From Cloeon dipterum (Eukaryota > Arthropoda > Insecta > Ephemeroptera > Baetidae): a stretch of 64,000 nucleotides of DNA. The notes below the pieces were generated by a model, which had not been told where the DNA came from, did not search any database, and saw only the letters and a list, made by a program, of their open reading frames with translations. The stretch spans positions 31,482,335 to 31,546,334 of the forward strand of contig NC_088788.1 in NCBI RefSeq assembly GCF_949628265.1. The letters run 5' to 3'. Both the position numbers and the translations under genes were made by a program. Of this stretch, positions 27,974 through 42,200 are shown piece by piece. How positions within the stretch are numbered: the stretch's first letter is position 1; every line of letters starts with the position of its first letter.

Positions 27974-30128
27974 ACGCAAAAACACCATTTTCGGCCATTC
28001 GGCGGGTCGTCGGGCCGAATTCGGCTCGCGGTTCGACCACAATGTCGCCCGAGTTGAACTGGTCAATATGAGGCGAAAACCACTAACATTATGTATGTTA
28101 AGTGGTTCTCGAATTATGTAATCGCAAAAAACTGAAAAAGTTTGATCAATCGCACCTGTTATTCACCTTCATTTCACCCGTGTCTCACCTGCATGGCATG
28201 CCACCCATCCTTAACCTATCCCATTCAAATCAAATGATAAAACAGCAAATTCGGACCATCGGCCGGCCGTTGGCCCGAATTCTGCAGGCGAGTCAGCCCC
28301 ACCGTCGGTTTCGTCAAAATCAGACCGATAAATCACAAATAGAACGAGTGGTTTGCGAGATATTAACGAAAATGTGAAAAAAAATCTTTTTTTAGCTAAA
28401 CAATTCACAATGCTTTTCGAGAATTATGGTACTCGAACTCACCGAAAATCCAAAATTTCGGCCATCCGTCCGAGTGGCCGCCTGGTGGCCGCAGGCCGCC
28501 TTCCAGGCCGTTAAATTCAGCCAATCCCGGCCACATTCCAGCATCATGCGCGTACATCCGCTCGCTGCAACTGCTGCCAGCAACACGCACGCACGCACTT
28601 CGCTCGCATTCTCCTGTCTCATTCAAACACTTGGGCGATTTTGCCGGCAGACAGCATAGGCAAAGAATGTTCCTGAAATCCGGAATTTTGGCCCAAAACC
28701 GGTCTCAAAGTAACATCCACGCTCTTCCGTGTCAGAAAAACTATGATTTCCGAAATTGTGTCGAAAGATTTCCGAGTTGCGAGCGAAAATCTTTCCCATT
28801 TGATTAACATGCGTTCCCATAATAACGTGTGTTAAACTATCCATCATTCGAATAAAAACGCGCGGAAACGCCGGCGGGCTCTGGGCCCAGGTAGTGTGAC
28901 CTGGCATAATTGCTCGAGTTTGAGTCAAGGAGACCTGCCGAGTAGCCGAAGGTCGCGGCCGGAGGCCAGCGGCCGCTGAATTGCTGAGTGCAAATCTCCC
29001 ACAAGGAGTTTTGTGGACTGGTACGCCGCGAGTTCTAATAAAGTGCCCGAATTATACCAAAATCGCTCATTGTCAGGGGCTGCCTTTTAGGCTTGCCGGT
29101 GTGATCGAATCTCAAAACCGAAAAAGTTTGTATGACGTCTAAGCGTAGTTTGGGGCTGCTCGTCGCTGTCGATTGCAAAAAGTTTTAAAAAATCCCCATA
29201 ATTCGTATATGGGCCGGAATCGTTTCAAACTCGGTTTGACATCCTTTTGTACCGAGAGTTGGAAAACCGATAAAAAAAATCGAAAGGGTAATAAAATTAT
29301 TAGAGCCAAAAAGTGAGTTTACATGTATTTATTATGGAGATTAAAAATGTATTCATTTTTCAATCTTCAAAAACCATCTATAATCCCATAAGAGTTTTTG
29401 TTTGGTCGTGTCGTAATTGCTCTCTAAATATGCGCCATTAAATTCGACACGCAGTTATATAAATTTTTAGATTTTTTACAACCCCCTCTACTGAAGCCAG
29501 CCCTGACGAAAGGGACTCAGGGTGTCAAATTGGCAAACTTCCTGAGCAAATAACTCCGGCCGTATGGGCCGGATTTTGAATTTCCGCACACCGCTATCTT
29601 TGTCTCGGTTACCGGAACCCGCGATTGCTGGTTTTGGGCAAAACGCAACTGGGCCCTGGGGTGGTCAAACGGTCTTGAAACTTTTTAAGTCTACAAAAAG
29701 AGTAAGATTTCGCCTTTTGCACCTGAATTTCCCTTCAACCCTGAATATTTCCGGCACCAAAAACGTGAAAATCAGCATCAACAATGGAGTTGTAGTATTA
29801 GGTATAGGCTTTTTCCTCCACCGGGCTCGTCTGGGCCACGCAGCAGGCTCGTGAAAAAAATAATATCCGAACCATGTTTTTACGACTTAAAAAATTAATA
29901 ACTCGTCTTCCGTTATTCCAATCGGACCCAAACGGTGTTTGAAATGTTTCTCGTGAAATTCCACGTGGAATAGGCACCAATGACGCCCCCGTCCAACCCC
30001 TCAGCCCCTCACCGGCCTTCGCGAGCCTACAAAAAGTGCAACTTCGGTTTATTTTTTCTATGCGCTGAAACGGACCGGAACCTTCGCGATACAGTATATT
30101 TGTCTCGTCGTTCTCTAATATCATATAA
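27974..30128. repeat. GC-rich repeat mosaic, no ORF of note
   Basis: Composition changes sharply from the flanks. Blocks beginning TTCGG(A/C)CAT and rich in GGCCG recur near 27.99, 28.25 and 28.46 kb in diverged form. Short CCGGCC-type palindromes are frequent, for example around 29555. It looks like old, nested transposon-derived DNA bounded by inverted-repeat structures. No reverse transcriptase, transposase or other domain is readable. Confidence 0.4.
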
Positions 30129-30244
30129 GGATGGTGGACATAGGATACGACAACCGACTTAGATCCCGGTTTTACTCGCCATTGGCGAACAATAGCTAAT
30201 TAACTTGGATCCAAGTCGATTGTCTTATCCTGTTTCTACCATCC
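30129..30244. repeat. 116-bp hairpin with 38-bp arms
   Basis: The arms 30129-30166 and 30207-30244 are complementary at 32 of 38 positions, each running from GGATGGT to an (A/G)GATCC end, around a 40-nt loop. It sits at the right edge of the repetitive 28-30 kb stretch and may be the end structure of a mobile element. Confidence 0.6.
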
Positions 30245-33200
30245 TTACTCTATATATTGATTTCATGGGTTTTGCGCATGTCAAATAATCCGCCATTTAC
30301 TTATTTAATTGTTTTGAAAAGTAGAGTGAAGTGTGGTTTTTTTGTCAGTATATCCTATGGTATAATTTTGGGACGTTAATCAGCTTTGAGGTTTATTTTG
30401 AACAAAACTGTGGGCGAGATTCCATGGAATGCAACAAAGAGTAGAAACATTGTCAACGTAATCATTTTCTTGCTCCCCTGTCTTTTTCAACGCAGCTTGG
30501 AGTGCACGCGCGACCTCCCTTGCTCATTCACAATTGAGCAGAAAATTAGGGCTCGTGCTCATTAACTGCGCGAAAAACAAAAGATGAGAGCAGTGGCAGC
30601 AGCCGAGCCGGTGCAATTAAAAACTAACTGGAGCACACGCAAAAAGCAAGCGAGCGAGCGCGCGAGCGAAACGAGAATACGCCGAGCGGAGAAGCGGCTG
30701 AGCAGGCAAACAAAATCATCCGCGCGCCGATAATGATAAATGTTCACGCGGCTCGGTCTCAATTAAAATTATCCGTTTCAGCAGTCTCTTTAGTCATTCG
30801 GGTGGGCAGGGAGGAGGGGGCGGGGGCTGCTTGGGGGATGGAAACACCACCGCCTCCGCCCGCGCCAACCCGCTCTCGGCGCGCGTGGTCCTTTTTCCTC
30901 TCAATTAATTGACTCTGGCGATAATTAAGCAAACGCTGTTAGCTGTTCCCCCTCGGCTGGGTTATAACGATGGGCCTGCTCGCTCCTTTTATTCCGCTCT
31001 CTCGGTGATGAGGTAATGAACGACGCGAACTACAAGGCGCGCACCAGCAGCCCGCCCGGCAGCAGCCTTTTGTCTGATTAGATAAAGCCTACTGCTGCTT
31101 CTGCTTAAAACAACAAAACATTACCTCGTTCTCTCTCTCTCTCACTCTGGTATTCATTTGGGCAAAACATGTGTGTGCGTGTGCGTATATGTACAAACCG
31201 TCCAGTTTAACGAGAAGCAAATATGCAGCCCGCCGAATACACACACGGCGTAGAGTAATGCACGCGCGCGTTCTAATTCGATTACCCGGGGGATGCCGCC
31301 GAAAAAGAGTTAACTCAATACAAATTCAAATTCTCCACGTTTCTCGGATGAATGTATTTAATTGGGGATGATTCCCAGCAATAAGCGCGCAGTGCGTGAG
31401 GCCGTTTGGATTTTAGCCTATTGCAAATTTGCATCAGAGTGGTGGTTTGTTATAATGAAATTGTAAAATCAGTTCTGTGCGAATAACTCCCATTGCTTTT
31501 TATTAACAAATAGCTGGATTTCCAAATAAAACTGTTAGTGTAGAAGAAAATATTTTGACTATGATATTGGAGGAAAATTGCTCTGTAATAAAATTTAAAT
31601 CTGTTTTTCTCATTAAAAATGCGCACTGGATACGCCAAAAATTGTTGAGCTAATAAAAAAATATTAGCTCAATTATAGAGAACGGAGTCTAGTAAAGGGA
31701 TTTTTTAATTACGCTTGCAGCCTTCTATATAAACTGTAAAGTAACAAATGAACGGTTTACAATTTTTAGTTTTGCAAGTATACGTGACGGACATATTATA
31801 TGTTAGCAAAATATTTTAAAAATGCAAAAATCAAGTTTAATTATATTTCCTTGATATCCACACTTGAATATATAATAGACGCATCTATCTTCTGTGTTCT
31901 GGGCTTCAATATGCGCGAGGTGAACTATGTACGCATTTTGTGTTAGATGAAAATCGTAAGTTTTAAAAAAGGAAAATAACAAAAATCTTAGCTCTGTTGA
32001 GAAGTAATCGTTTTGTAAGGACTCCCTGAAAGCAACACAAATCATTATTTTATGCAATAATGATTTGAGGGCAAGAAAGAAAGGACATAAATCTCAAATT
32101 CTCGCAAGAGTTTTTTTATCGAATAATGTGAGGCTTATTCTCGGCAGCAAGCGATAAAAAGCGTCATTTAGCTTTATATTCTCGCACTCTCTCAGCCGAC
32201 AGCGCACAAGTTACAAATGCGATCAATCGACACGCGGAAGGGCTCGTCGGGCGAGCAGCAATCTTGAGGGTTAACACCAATCCATTAGTGCTCGCCAAGG
32301 AAACAAGGCATGAATGGGGGTGGATCCGGCAAATTCTCATTCATACTGATATATCAGGGCGGACTGATCAACAGGGGGCGGAGTTGGGAGACTTGTTCCA
32401 CCTCGACGAGTGGTCCATCTCATGCATCAATTGCCTCCGCAAACACAGCGCCAGCACCGCTGTCCAAAGAAACCGCATCCAGAGAACGATTGCTAATGAG
32501 CTCTCTCTCTGCAATTCCACTCCCTACTTTCTATAAAAAGGTTGAAACGCAATGAAATTTTTTTCTTGTGATTTTCTTTGAATGTAAATAATTGTATGAT
32601 GTTTTTAAGGGATTATGTAACTAGATATGAAGATCATATTTAATATAACAGCATAGGTATAGCGATTGATCCAACGTCTTACAAATTGAAGAGACAATTT
32701 AAAGCCTATATAGGAATAAATGAGGATAAGGCTTCTGTTTAAATCTTCTGTGCTTGTCATGTCTGATCTGTGAGAAATTCTCATTATTAAAATATTGAAA
32801 TTGATCTAAGTCAACTAACTATAGGAAAGGATTATGATGCGCAGTATTTTCCTATATTTAAGAATTTTATTAAAGTTGATGTTGTTGGCTGCGTGTGTAG
32901 ACTGCGACTTGTGGTAGATGGGACGACATCGGAAATGTGTAGACTGGGCTGCGTGGTTGTGAGGCTCGGAGAATGGGACGGAATAAAGACTCGGGACGTG
33001 TCCGAGTGGGTTTGTCAGGGACTTCGGTGAAGCGTGGCGCAGCATCCGAAGTGTGATACCGCTTAAGTCCAGGCGTGCGATCGACAACATCGGGGACGGA
33101 AGCTACATCGTCTCGCTGCGATGGCGATCTTACGTCTTACAGGATCGTCGTCCAGATTGTCCTCAGGGTTGGTCCGGTCGTCTAGGCTGCTGCAGGAATT

Positions 33201-34104
33201 CTCTCTTTTGAATTGCGTCGCGTCGGTTTATATATGCTCGTCAAACAATGTGATTTGTCTGTTGTGTGATTTGTCTGTTGTAATTGACATTGTTTGACGG
33301 AATGTAGGTATCCCTACACAACTAATATAAATTTTCACGATTGTAAGACGTAAATTTTATAAAGACAAAATGTTCTTTTAATGTCAAAATATTACTTGAA
33401 CAAATTTTGCTGGCTGGGTAATTACTTTGATGGCTTCCACTATTCAGTAAATCTATAAATACTTCATCGCTAAAATTTTTTATTATATATAGGAAAATGA
33501 CTTCTTTCATTTCATCGTATTTAGAATTTATTATTTCCATAATGTCAGGGTCAGGAGGCACCAAAAGTTAAAATTCAATAAATTTTATCCCGCGTTTTCA
33601 TTCTTTTGTTATAAGATAATCATTAATATTGTAACAAAATAATTTTAGGAAAATTTAAAATACCGAGGCAAGACACATAGCAGACGCAGATTCTGCGGGA
33701 AGTCCGCAAACAGAGCGATAAGTGCTGGGTGGCTGGCGTGCCGTCTGCAGTGGTAATGGTATTCAAAATATCTCCGCCCCCTTGATGTCCCAGGATCGGA
33801 TTGATGACGCCGCGTCTTTTTTATCTTTCCACTCTCATCCACGACATGTTCCTCTTGATTAAATTGTTCATTCGCTCTGCTCGCTCGCCCGACCACAATT
33901 TCCCTTCATAATTCAAGACCCCACAAACTCTCTTATAGCATCGGACGAGATCGACTGTATTGCCAAAATGCGTTTGTTTTTACGACACATTGTGAAATAA
34001 ATAAAAATGCGGCTTTGCGCACATTAAATTTGAGCAGAAAAGAGGACGCAGGGTCGTTGCGAAATGAAAGCAAGGCGAATAGGATTTAATTTGAGTTTGC
34101 CTTT
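30245..34104. other. No gene seen; island followed by LTR-like fragment
   Basis: A GC-rich island spans about 30480-31400 with TCAATTAATTGA and GATAATTAAG, and another about 32140-32520. A perfect 11-bp-arm hairpin with a 6-A loop lies at 31645-31672. ORFs here lack recognisable domains. Confidence 0.55.
32882..33318 (-). mobile_element. LTR-like fragment
   Basis: Read on the minus strand it begins TGTAGGGATACC. It holds a 12-bp perfect inverted repeat (CGTCAAACAATG and its complement, 33239-33250 and 33288-33299) flanking a tandem pair of a 16-bp unit (33250-33265, 33266-33281). A TATATAAA box follows and the sequence then becomes GC-rich. This resembles the U3/R part of an LTR. I could not find a matching end with a target-site duplication, so the left border is a guess. 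Confidence 0.35.
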
Positions 34105-36487
34105 TTTATTTTCTCACAATACGTCAAGAAAATTAATCAACATTAATATAATTCCATGAATCGATAACATTTTACACGGTATAGTATAACCCAGAAACGT
34201 GAGACACATGTGGGCAAAATTTGCAATAATGGTGATTAGATGCGCTCGAAAATTAAAAGACAATAATGAGTGTAAAACAATTATGATGTTGGGTACAAAA
34301 TGAAAAACAACACCAAAAATGATCAATTGATTGTATAGACAGCAACATCATCACAACCTAGCATCACATTTAACTAAAATGAGCAATATAAACACAAAAC
34401 TGAACAAACAATATATATGTATGGCTTTAATTTACGCAGTGATACAATGTTAGGCATATTTTCAATATGTGTGAGTGTGTGTGTATGTGTGTACTTTGCA
34501 AATCCAGCCTTTTCGATTACGCAATATTAATTAATTTGGTTGATTGCACAAAGTCCTCTTTCGCATCTCAAATGCTCCAAACGCGTCTCCATTCCTGCCT
34601 GCTTGCTTCCTTTCAACTGAATTCAATGAATATAAGTGCCCAATTAGTCCAATACACAAAATGATTGTTGACACCGCTAGACATTAAATTGCCATTCCAT
34701 TATATCCTTTCCCTAATTATGTACATGCGCAAGTGGACAATTGTTTCTTTTTGTTAATTCTATGCTAAACTAACGCCCTACCCGATCCATTCATAATGAT
34801 CATGTAAATAAGTAATGATAAATCTATCCAATTAAAAGTAAAACCTGCGAGTATAATGCCTCTCCACCTTGAAACAATTCACCAACCAAGGATAATGTGT
34901 GTTACAGTTTTACATATCAAGTCTCCCGGTTAAATTACACTTTTTTGTCGTCGCAGCTGTTCATCAAGACCAATTTTAATTATTCAACGCCCTTCCTCTT
35001 TCTAGACTAGTGGAAAGCTCCAAGCACAGCTCTAGTTCAATCAGGTATTTATGCAGCTTCAGTATTACAATTTTAAACAAAAGGCATTACTCCAGAGCTG
35101 GGGAAAATTTGGTTCAAATCTAGTTCCAGGTCTTTAGCTGAAGATGTTTTTCAGAAGTTTCCTTATAATTACAATCAGTTATCAGAGCACAACTTTTTTC
35201 AAACGATCAATGCAACACCTGCATAAAAGGCACAAGCTTCTGAGAAACTTCACTCAAAGCTTTATACTAGAAAGAGCATAAAGTTCAAATCGATATCAGC
35301 ATTACACCTTTGGATGTCATCATGCTTACACCATTTAGAGCGATTTACAATCAAACCCTAAATTAATTACATCTCTTCCTGCTGAAGCAGAGAATAGCAG
35401 CAATTGTTAATTTCATAGGAATGCTGTTTCGCATCATGCGCGCATGACAAATCTCTAAATGAACACAAACTTTAACTATGTCTGGATATTTTATAGAATT
35501 ATGAAGTACCATTCAACGTATTTATATGCATAGCCCAAGAAAATCAGGGGAAGAAGCTACGCAAATTACAACAAGTACTATTCTTTGCATTTATATTTTA
35601 AAGTACAATCTGAGAATTCCCATCAGTCGTCTATAGAGCAAAATTATTAAAACTTTTCAAAATATGGCACCGCGAGATTGATAGCATCAATTCTTAATCT
35701 TCTCATCGAGTAATATTTCAGAAAGTCTAACAAATTGCCTCAAAATTAAGTCTATCTCTTCTTTTCGATCAACTGCCCACTAGAGATTAATGAGCTTGAC
35801 ATACAAAAAATAAGCAATCCAAAAGTATTATAACACGTTACTCGTACTAGAGGGGTAGAAGTTATCAAGTGGCTTACAGCATAGTAAAAATCAGTTAAAA
35901 ATTGCTGGCGAGTCAGTTCTTTTAGGTACAAATGAATTCACCAAAGACAGGGGTGCTAGTTATTCCATTCTTTTGTTTCAAATGATTTGAATTCCACTTC
36001 AAACGAAGACAAAAAATGGCAATTTTTAATGTAAAAAAGTTTCGTGTGCATGTCACTACTATGTACTTTACCAGTACGTCACACAAGCAAAAATATTGGA
36101 AAAATTAAGCCACAAGCTAGTAAGGTACACTCATAATCGTTGATCAAAAGTAAGTTGTTTCCAACCCATCCTGAAACCATCGAAAAAAACACAACTACTA
36201 TCGATTAGAACATACACCATAGAAGTGGCTAACCCCAGTTCAGCGCAAAAAGTTGATAAACATTCAAGAAGGCGGACTAGAGACTAAATTGTGGCCTAAA
36301 AGCTTCTCTGATTTGATTGATGCTTTTGTCGTGTCTAGCAGCAGACAAGTAGTAATCAATAAAACTCTTAATCAGGAAAAGTGTAAAGGGCAAAGGGGAA
36401 CAGTAAAAGTTGCACTTGTGCACCGTTAGAAGCAGATTTGAGGGACTAGACTAAGGACCTAGGACAGCAAGGTTGCACTCGCGGGTG
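34105..36487 (-). other. Candidate long 3' untranslated region of CABLES
   Basis: Downstream of the CABLES stop there is no convincing ORF. The first canonical AATAAA on the minus strand lies at 34105-34110, about 2.4 kb away. The stretch is plain AT-rich DNA without the long microsatellites seen further left. Earlier ATTAAA-type variants exist, so the real end may be nearer. This is an inference from signal position only. Confidence 0.35.
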
Positions 36488-39162
36488 TCAGGACTCGTAA
36501 AGCAGGCGCTGGTAGTGCGGCATCACCTCCCACGTTGGGATGTGCAGGCTGAACTCGAGGGCGACCAACACCGCGAACTCGGACAGCAGCAAGTCTCGGC
36601 GGTTCAGACGGAAAACCAGCTCCGTTTTCTACGATAGTTCAAATCAGTTAGTTGTATGAAAAATCAGCCTTGCTCTAGAAAATTACCAGAACAGGCAAAC
36701 AACAAGAAATGGAAGGCTAAAAATTTGGGAAAAAAATTGTAAAAGAAAAAATAATATTAGATTCAAAGTAATTTTGAATCAGTGAGCGTTGAAAACGTCC
36801 GCCTGCACTCATTTGAGTGCAAACAAAAGAGCAACGAGTATAAATAATTGATAAAAATCTGCAACTCGCATATCCTTGTGATAAAAATTACCTCATACAA
36901 CAATTTAAGTTGGCCAATTGATTTAAAATTAAATTTATTTGATGCTGAGGGGAGGAAAAATTCCCATATTCAAGACCAATCCAAACTTCATCTACAACTC
37001 AACCCTAACTAAGTGATTCTCTCTCCTTCAAGAACATAAAGTGGAATCATACAAATATTAAAAAAAATCATTCATGGATTTCAAAGAGTTGCACCAATTT
37101 TTATTAGTAGTTTTGCTTACTTCAATAAGTTGCTTTAAAACGTCTCCTTTGACATCATTGAGTTTGGCTGAAAGGAGAAGGCAGGCGCCAGCACACAACT
37201 TCCTGTTCGGCTTGTTAATCAAACTGCGTAATATCAATTTCTCAAAGTAGACATAAGCTTGAGCTACTGTCAGCAGATCTATGCCACACTCTTGCTTGGC
37301 GATTTTCTTCATTTCCCGTTTCAAACTTCAGAAGAAAAATTAGCTTGGGTTGCTGCAGCTTGTACAGACAAAATATATTACCTTCGCAATTTACTCAAGG
37401 TGAGTTGAATGTGCGGAAACTTCTCTCGGAACTTGTCGTTCAGCTCCTTTTTTAATTCGGCCGGTTTTGTGTACCCAATTAGCGACGTCTGAAAATTGCA
37501 TTCATCAACCAAAGAGCTTCTAGATAAAAAGGATTATTTAGCCATACCATGTAAGACGAAAATGTTAGGAGCGTTCTGTGATGTCCAGTTACATTTTCCG
37601 GATCATCAAGCAAATTGGGAGCATAGGCAGGAGCTGGCTGCAACATCTGAGGCAACGAGTGTGTGCTGAAATTCTCCCACTCAAACGCTGAAAGAAAATA
37701 TTTTTGCCTCTCAAAACTGCTAAATTGGCAGCTTAATCGTTTCATACCTTTATCATGGCCCTGCTGAGGCGTTGGGGAGGCAGGGACCACGTGAGCTGTG
37801 GTCCGATGCGAAGCGGTATCATAAGAATAACACCTGCGAAAACAAACGACTAGAGTCAATAGTTTGTTGAGAGAGGGGCTGCTGATAAACGCGAATCATT
37901 ATCTCCTGGAATCATGCGAGTGGTTAGTGGTGTAAGTCGTTAGTCAGTCCTGTGTTCATCGGTTGCAGACAACACAAAACAAAATGCAGGCATTTCCACA
38001 TTTTTCCATATTGATTTGACAGTAAAAGTCACGGGGATTTTTTTAAAATTATAATGATGGTTTTATCATTTTGTTTTCTTGAACATATGCTCAGCACAAT
38101 CTCGTGGGTAACAAGCTCAACGGGTCTAAATAACACCGGCAAGTGGACAATAAAGGGCCCTAGCGTTCGCAGAGGAGCTTGGACCCAATTTAGCCATCTG
38201 TTCGCCTCCCATCACCAATGTTTTTGAGTGAAATGCCAGATTTTGGCCCTATAGAGCCGCTGGAAAGTTACGAAAACCAGCTAGTGGCGCCTTCTACCAG
38301 CCGTTCAGCTATTTGAGCATTTCGAGTCGCTAAAATTAACCACCTTTTGCATTCTCTTACATTGGGCAGCCAATATTATCCCCAAAATGCTAAAATATCT
38401 CCAATTGCCTCAACTGTGCTAGCAATGCAAGCCGATGGGCTGGTCTAAATGTCAATTTCATGAAAATCAATGCTAAGCTACCTGTACTCTGTGGCGTAAA
38501 TGCTTTCAGAAATGAAGTGACAAACGCTCAGCAACTTTAGTAATAAATTGCGCAAAACGCCTGATACAATCTGACGCTAGTGTATGTATCAAGCTGATTG
38601 CAGGTTCAATGAAAAAGAAGTTTCATGGTCGACGGTCACGTAACCTGTTTCTCTTACGTCTCAACTAAAAGTTGACAAATCTGACGGCGGTATTGTGTGC
38701 TCTCTCGAGAGCCAAAAATAATTCAACTTGCACCCATAAAATGTGGCTATAAATAATTTCAAGAGACAAACGCTTGCGCTGAAAAGATTGAAAAAAAATC
38801 CGGAGCATTGCCAAATAATTTGATCAGTTGAAGCGAAAGGACAGGACAAGAATCTCAGAGTGGTCGTGTGCGTGATGCAATAAATCGTGCACAATCATCG
38901 CAAAAAGGAAGTATTAACCAATGTCAATTTAACTGGAGATCAATGCCGTGCGCGGCGAACAATTCAACGGCAGCAGCTGCCGGGGTGGTCAGCAACGTGA
39001 GCGCACTTTTGGGGCCTCAGCATTTGTTTTGTTGCCAGCAATTAGACTGGCTGCCGCAGCAACGCGCATTCGCTCTCTCAGCTTAGTTCATGCAAGAGTG
39101 TGTACATATGTATATTCGGTGCTTTGTTTACCAGATAACCAACCAACCGACTCATGGAATGG

Positions 39163-39205
<43 letters not shown>

Positions 39206-42200
39206 GTTTTGTTATTGTGTTAACAACAAAGCAGTGGGTCCTGGAGGGCACAACTTGCACTGTCTCACTGAGTTCCGACGCTTTTATCATCTGCGAGCGA
39301 TTAAGGCATTGTTTGCATTTTTATTGAAAGAAAATAAATAATAGAAAGCTTGTGAAAATCTTAACCCTGAGAAAGTCACAGAGGTCACAAGGGAATTTAG
39401 ATTATTTACTCAAGGCTGTTGCAAGATATAGGGATTAGTTTCTATTGGCCCAAATCATCCTTATCCATTAAACACAGCAAAGTGCCTTTCCATCAAAACA
39501 TTAAATAAAATGACATTTCATTTGAGGAATCATTAAAACTTCATTGCCAAGAAAAAAATAAAAAAAACATTTTATGCAAATATGCCTAAAATATTATTTC
39601 TCATCCATTATTTACGCAGTAAAAGCTCGGCACTTCAGTGCTAAACTATGTGTATTTGGTATATTTGTGTTCGTTTCAAACCCAAATGTGAATACTCGTT
39701 ATTCTAGTTAACAGTGAAGCAAACGCAAGAGAGATAACAAACCAAACTGCTAGCAATCTACATTATTGTGGCAGAAGCAGCCCAAAGCTTTAATTAAAAA
39801 ATTTGATTTACCATTTATTATCCACATTATATGCAGCTAACTCTGGCCTGCAATAGAACGGACAACAAGAGAGACACACAGATTAGAGAATAATAAAAGC
39901 AGAGCGGCAATCGATCATACTTCAAAGGTCAATAACGCCTGATTGTTCAGGCAATAAAAAATTTCATTTGCGATGCACAGCAAGTGGTTCTAATTGTACT
40001 TAAAAATATGTCTGAATTGTGGTGTGGTTGGCATGAAATTAGTGCGAGTCGCAAAAAAGAGTGTAATATTGAGATCGATAGAGAAATGTGCTCATTAAAG
40101 AGGGACACAGATATGAAATGGCATTCAACACACACTTAGCAGAAAATGACACGACACAAAATAAAAAAGTAAAAACTAGTTTGTTATCGTCACTAACGTA
40201 AGTTAAAATGTGATGGTATGAACTTTTAAAGTTTAGAGGTAACATTTATGGTGATAACCAACATTTATGGTTGGGATTATTTGTATGTTTCGTGTGCTAC
40301 CTTGCTACCACAGGGTGGCGCCCAGTGTTTGGCGGAGCTGCAACTGTTGAGTCAGGTAGCTCAGTGTAGTCAACAGACACGACCTTCCGGTCATGAGGGT
40401 AGTGTCGAGATGGGACCAACAGCTGGCCGTACGATATTTCCTGCGAAAATACACTTCAATCAGAAGAGACCGATAGTGAAGAGAGGTGATTTCCAATTTA
40501 GTAAGCTACAGTGAAAATGAATAGCTCAACTTGATTGGCAGAGAGCCAAATTCTTGAATTGCTCCAAAACCTGCCTAATTAGAGTCAAATTCAAAATTAG
40601 CAACACGCCTTGACGCAAGCCGCGCTATTTGCACAACTATTTGGCAGCTTCGCCGGAATTACAAAATTCGACCATTAAAGTGTCTTCAAATTTCAAGGTA
40701 AAAAGAGCAATTGTAGTAAATGGCGACGAGGATATATTGTGGTACCTGTCCATCTTTGCCTTTCTCCACTCCCAATAGATCAAATGGGTCACTGCTGTCG
40801 TTTATCACGGATAAAGGACGAGGCCCCGAAGTGTGGCGCCTTCGGATATCCTTTTTCCCATCACTCCTGAAAGTGAAAACAAATTTGAAGCGGAAACCAA
40901 ACTGATTGTGAGAGAAGATAAAAATTCAGATCCCAGCTTTCTCTATAAAATTAATAATAATAATAATAAAACTAAAACAAATTAAGGGTGGCGCTGACCT
41001 TCCAGTCTTGTTGTATGGGAGGGAAGAGAAGACGAGGAATGGAGTGGCCTTCTTGGACGTGGTGATGCAGCCGCGCTCGTCGTCGGCCGGCTGGCTGCCC
41101 CCCTTCTTAGGGTTGGAGAGACGCAAGCCTCGGCCAAAACCTTCAGGCGAACTGCCTGCCGCGAACTGGATGCCAGCCAACGGAAGCAAATTGCTTGGCG
41201 AGGCCTTGCCCCGCACTGAAACAGCGCACGAGACTAGACGTGAGTTTTGAGATTCGCACGCATTTCTGCCGGTCTGTGTGTCACCGCGTTGGACACACCG
41301 GATTGACCGCTAAATCGACCGCTCTCGCACGTGCTTGCCGCGGTGTGTGGACATGGGTCGGATTATTTTGGGCTTATACACGAGGCTTGACATTTCAGTT
41401 TATTTTTGTTGCGAATGCCCGCTTTCCGCTGACGAACACGTGACGTGGGAAAAGATGAAAAGATGCAAACGGCACCTGATGGGAACACGTGAATTGTGTC
41501 TGGATGTTCTCCTGGGAGCACTATCTCTGGATTATAATAAAACCTAATCAATAACCAATTCATGTTATCTTCGTAGCTCTTCAATAGGTTGTTGAGTTTA
41601 ACATGTTTGCACAGCGATGAGAATTAGGAGGATTTTTAAAGCAATTATTTAATTGACGTTCTTGACTCATGAAAAGGTGAATGGTTAACAATCGTAACAA
41701 GTTTTTTTATTAGTTTAAGAGTCTGAAGATGCCGTCTTTGTTTTTTTAATATTTTTAAATTATTGTTTCTTGAAATTAAAATCCAAAAGTAATTTCATCT
41801 ATAAAGAGCGATAAAGGATGCCAGATCAGTCACAAGAGATTTCCTAAAATATTTTGTGATAAAATCAAGGAGTGGGTATTTTTAAATGCAACTTCTGTTC
41901 GTATCTCGAAGGTGCATAATTAATTTTAATATGAAGCCGAGAGTAAGTTGCAGTTATCAATTATTTGTCAAGAAGAACTAACAAGTTGATAAATGCGAAA
42001 TGCGATCAAAACATATGAGATTACCGTAATTTCCACCAATGCTTTCGTTGCTGCTGTACTTGTCGTCGACAGATGCAGCCAGCGCTGGTGCTTTTTTGCG
42101 TCCAAAGGAACCTAGCCGTCTCCTTATCTCGCCACCTCCCTCGCTCCCACCGGTCTGCGTTCTGCAACATCCGAAGAGTGGACAGATTACGACTTTATCC

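Noticed and set aside
32264-32555. Two overlapping ORFs of 81-90 codons
   Set aside because: No recognisable domains, no splice signals that link them, and they lie within a GC-richer island where stops are rarer.
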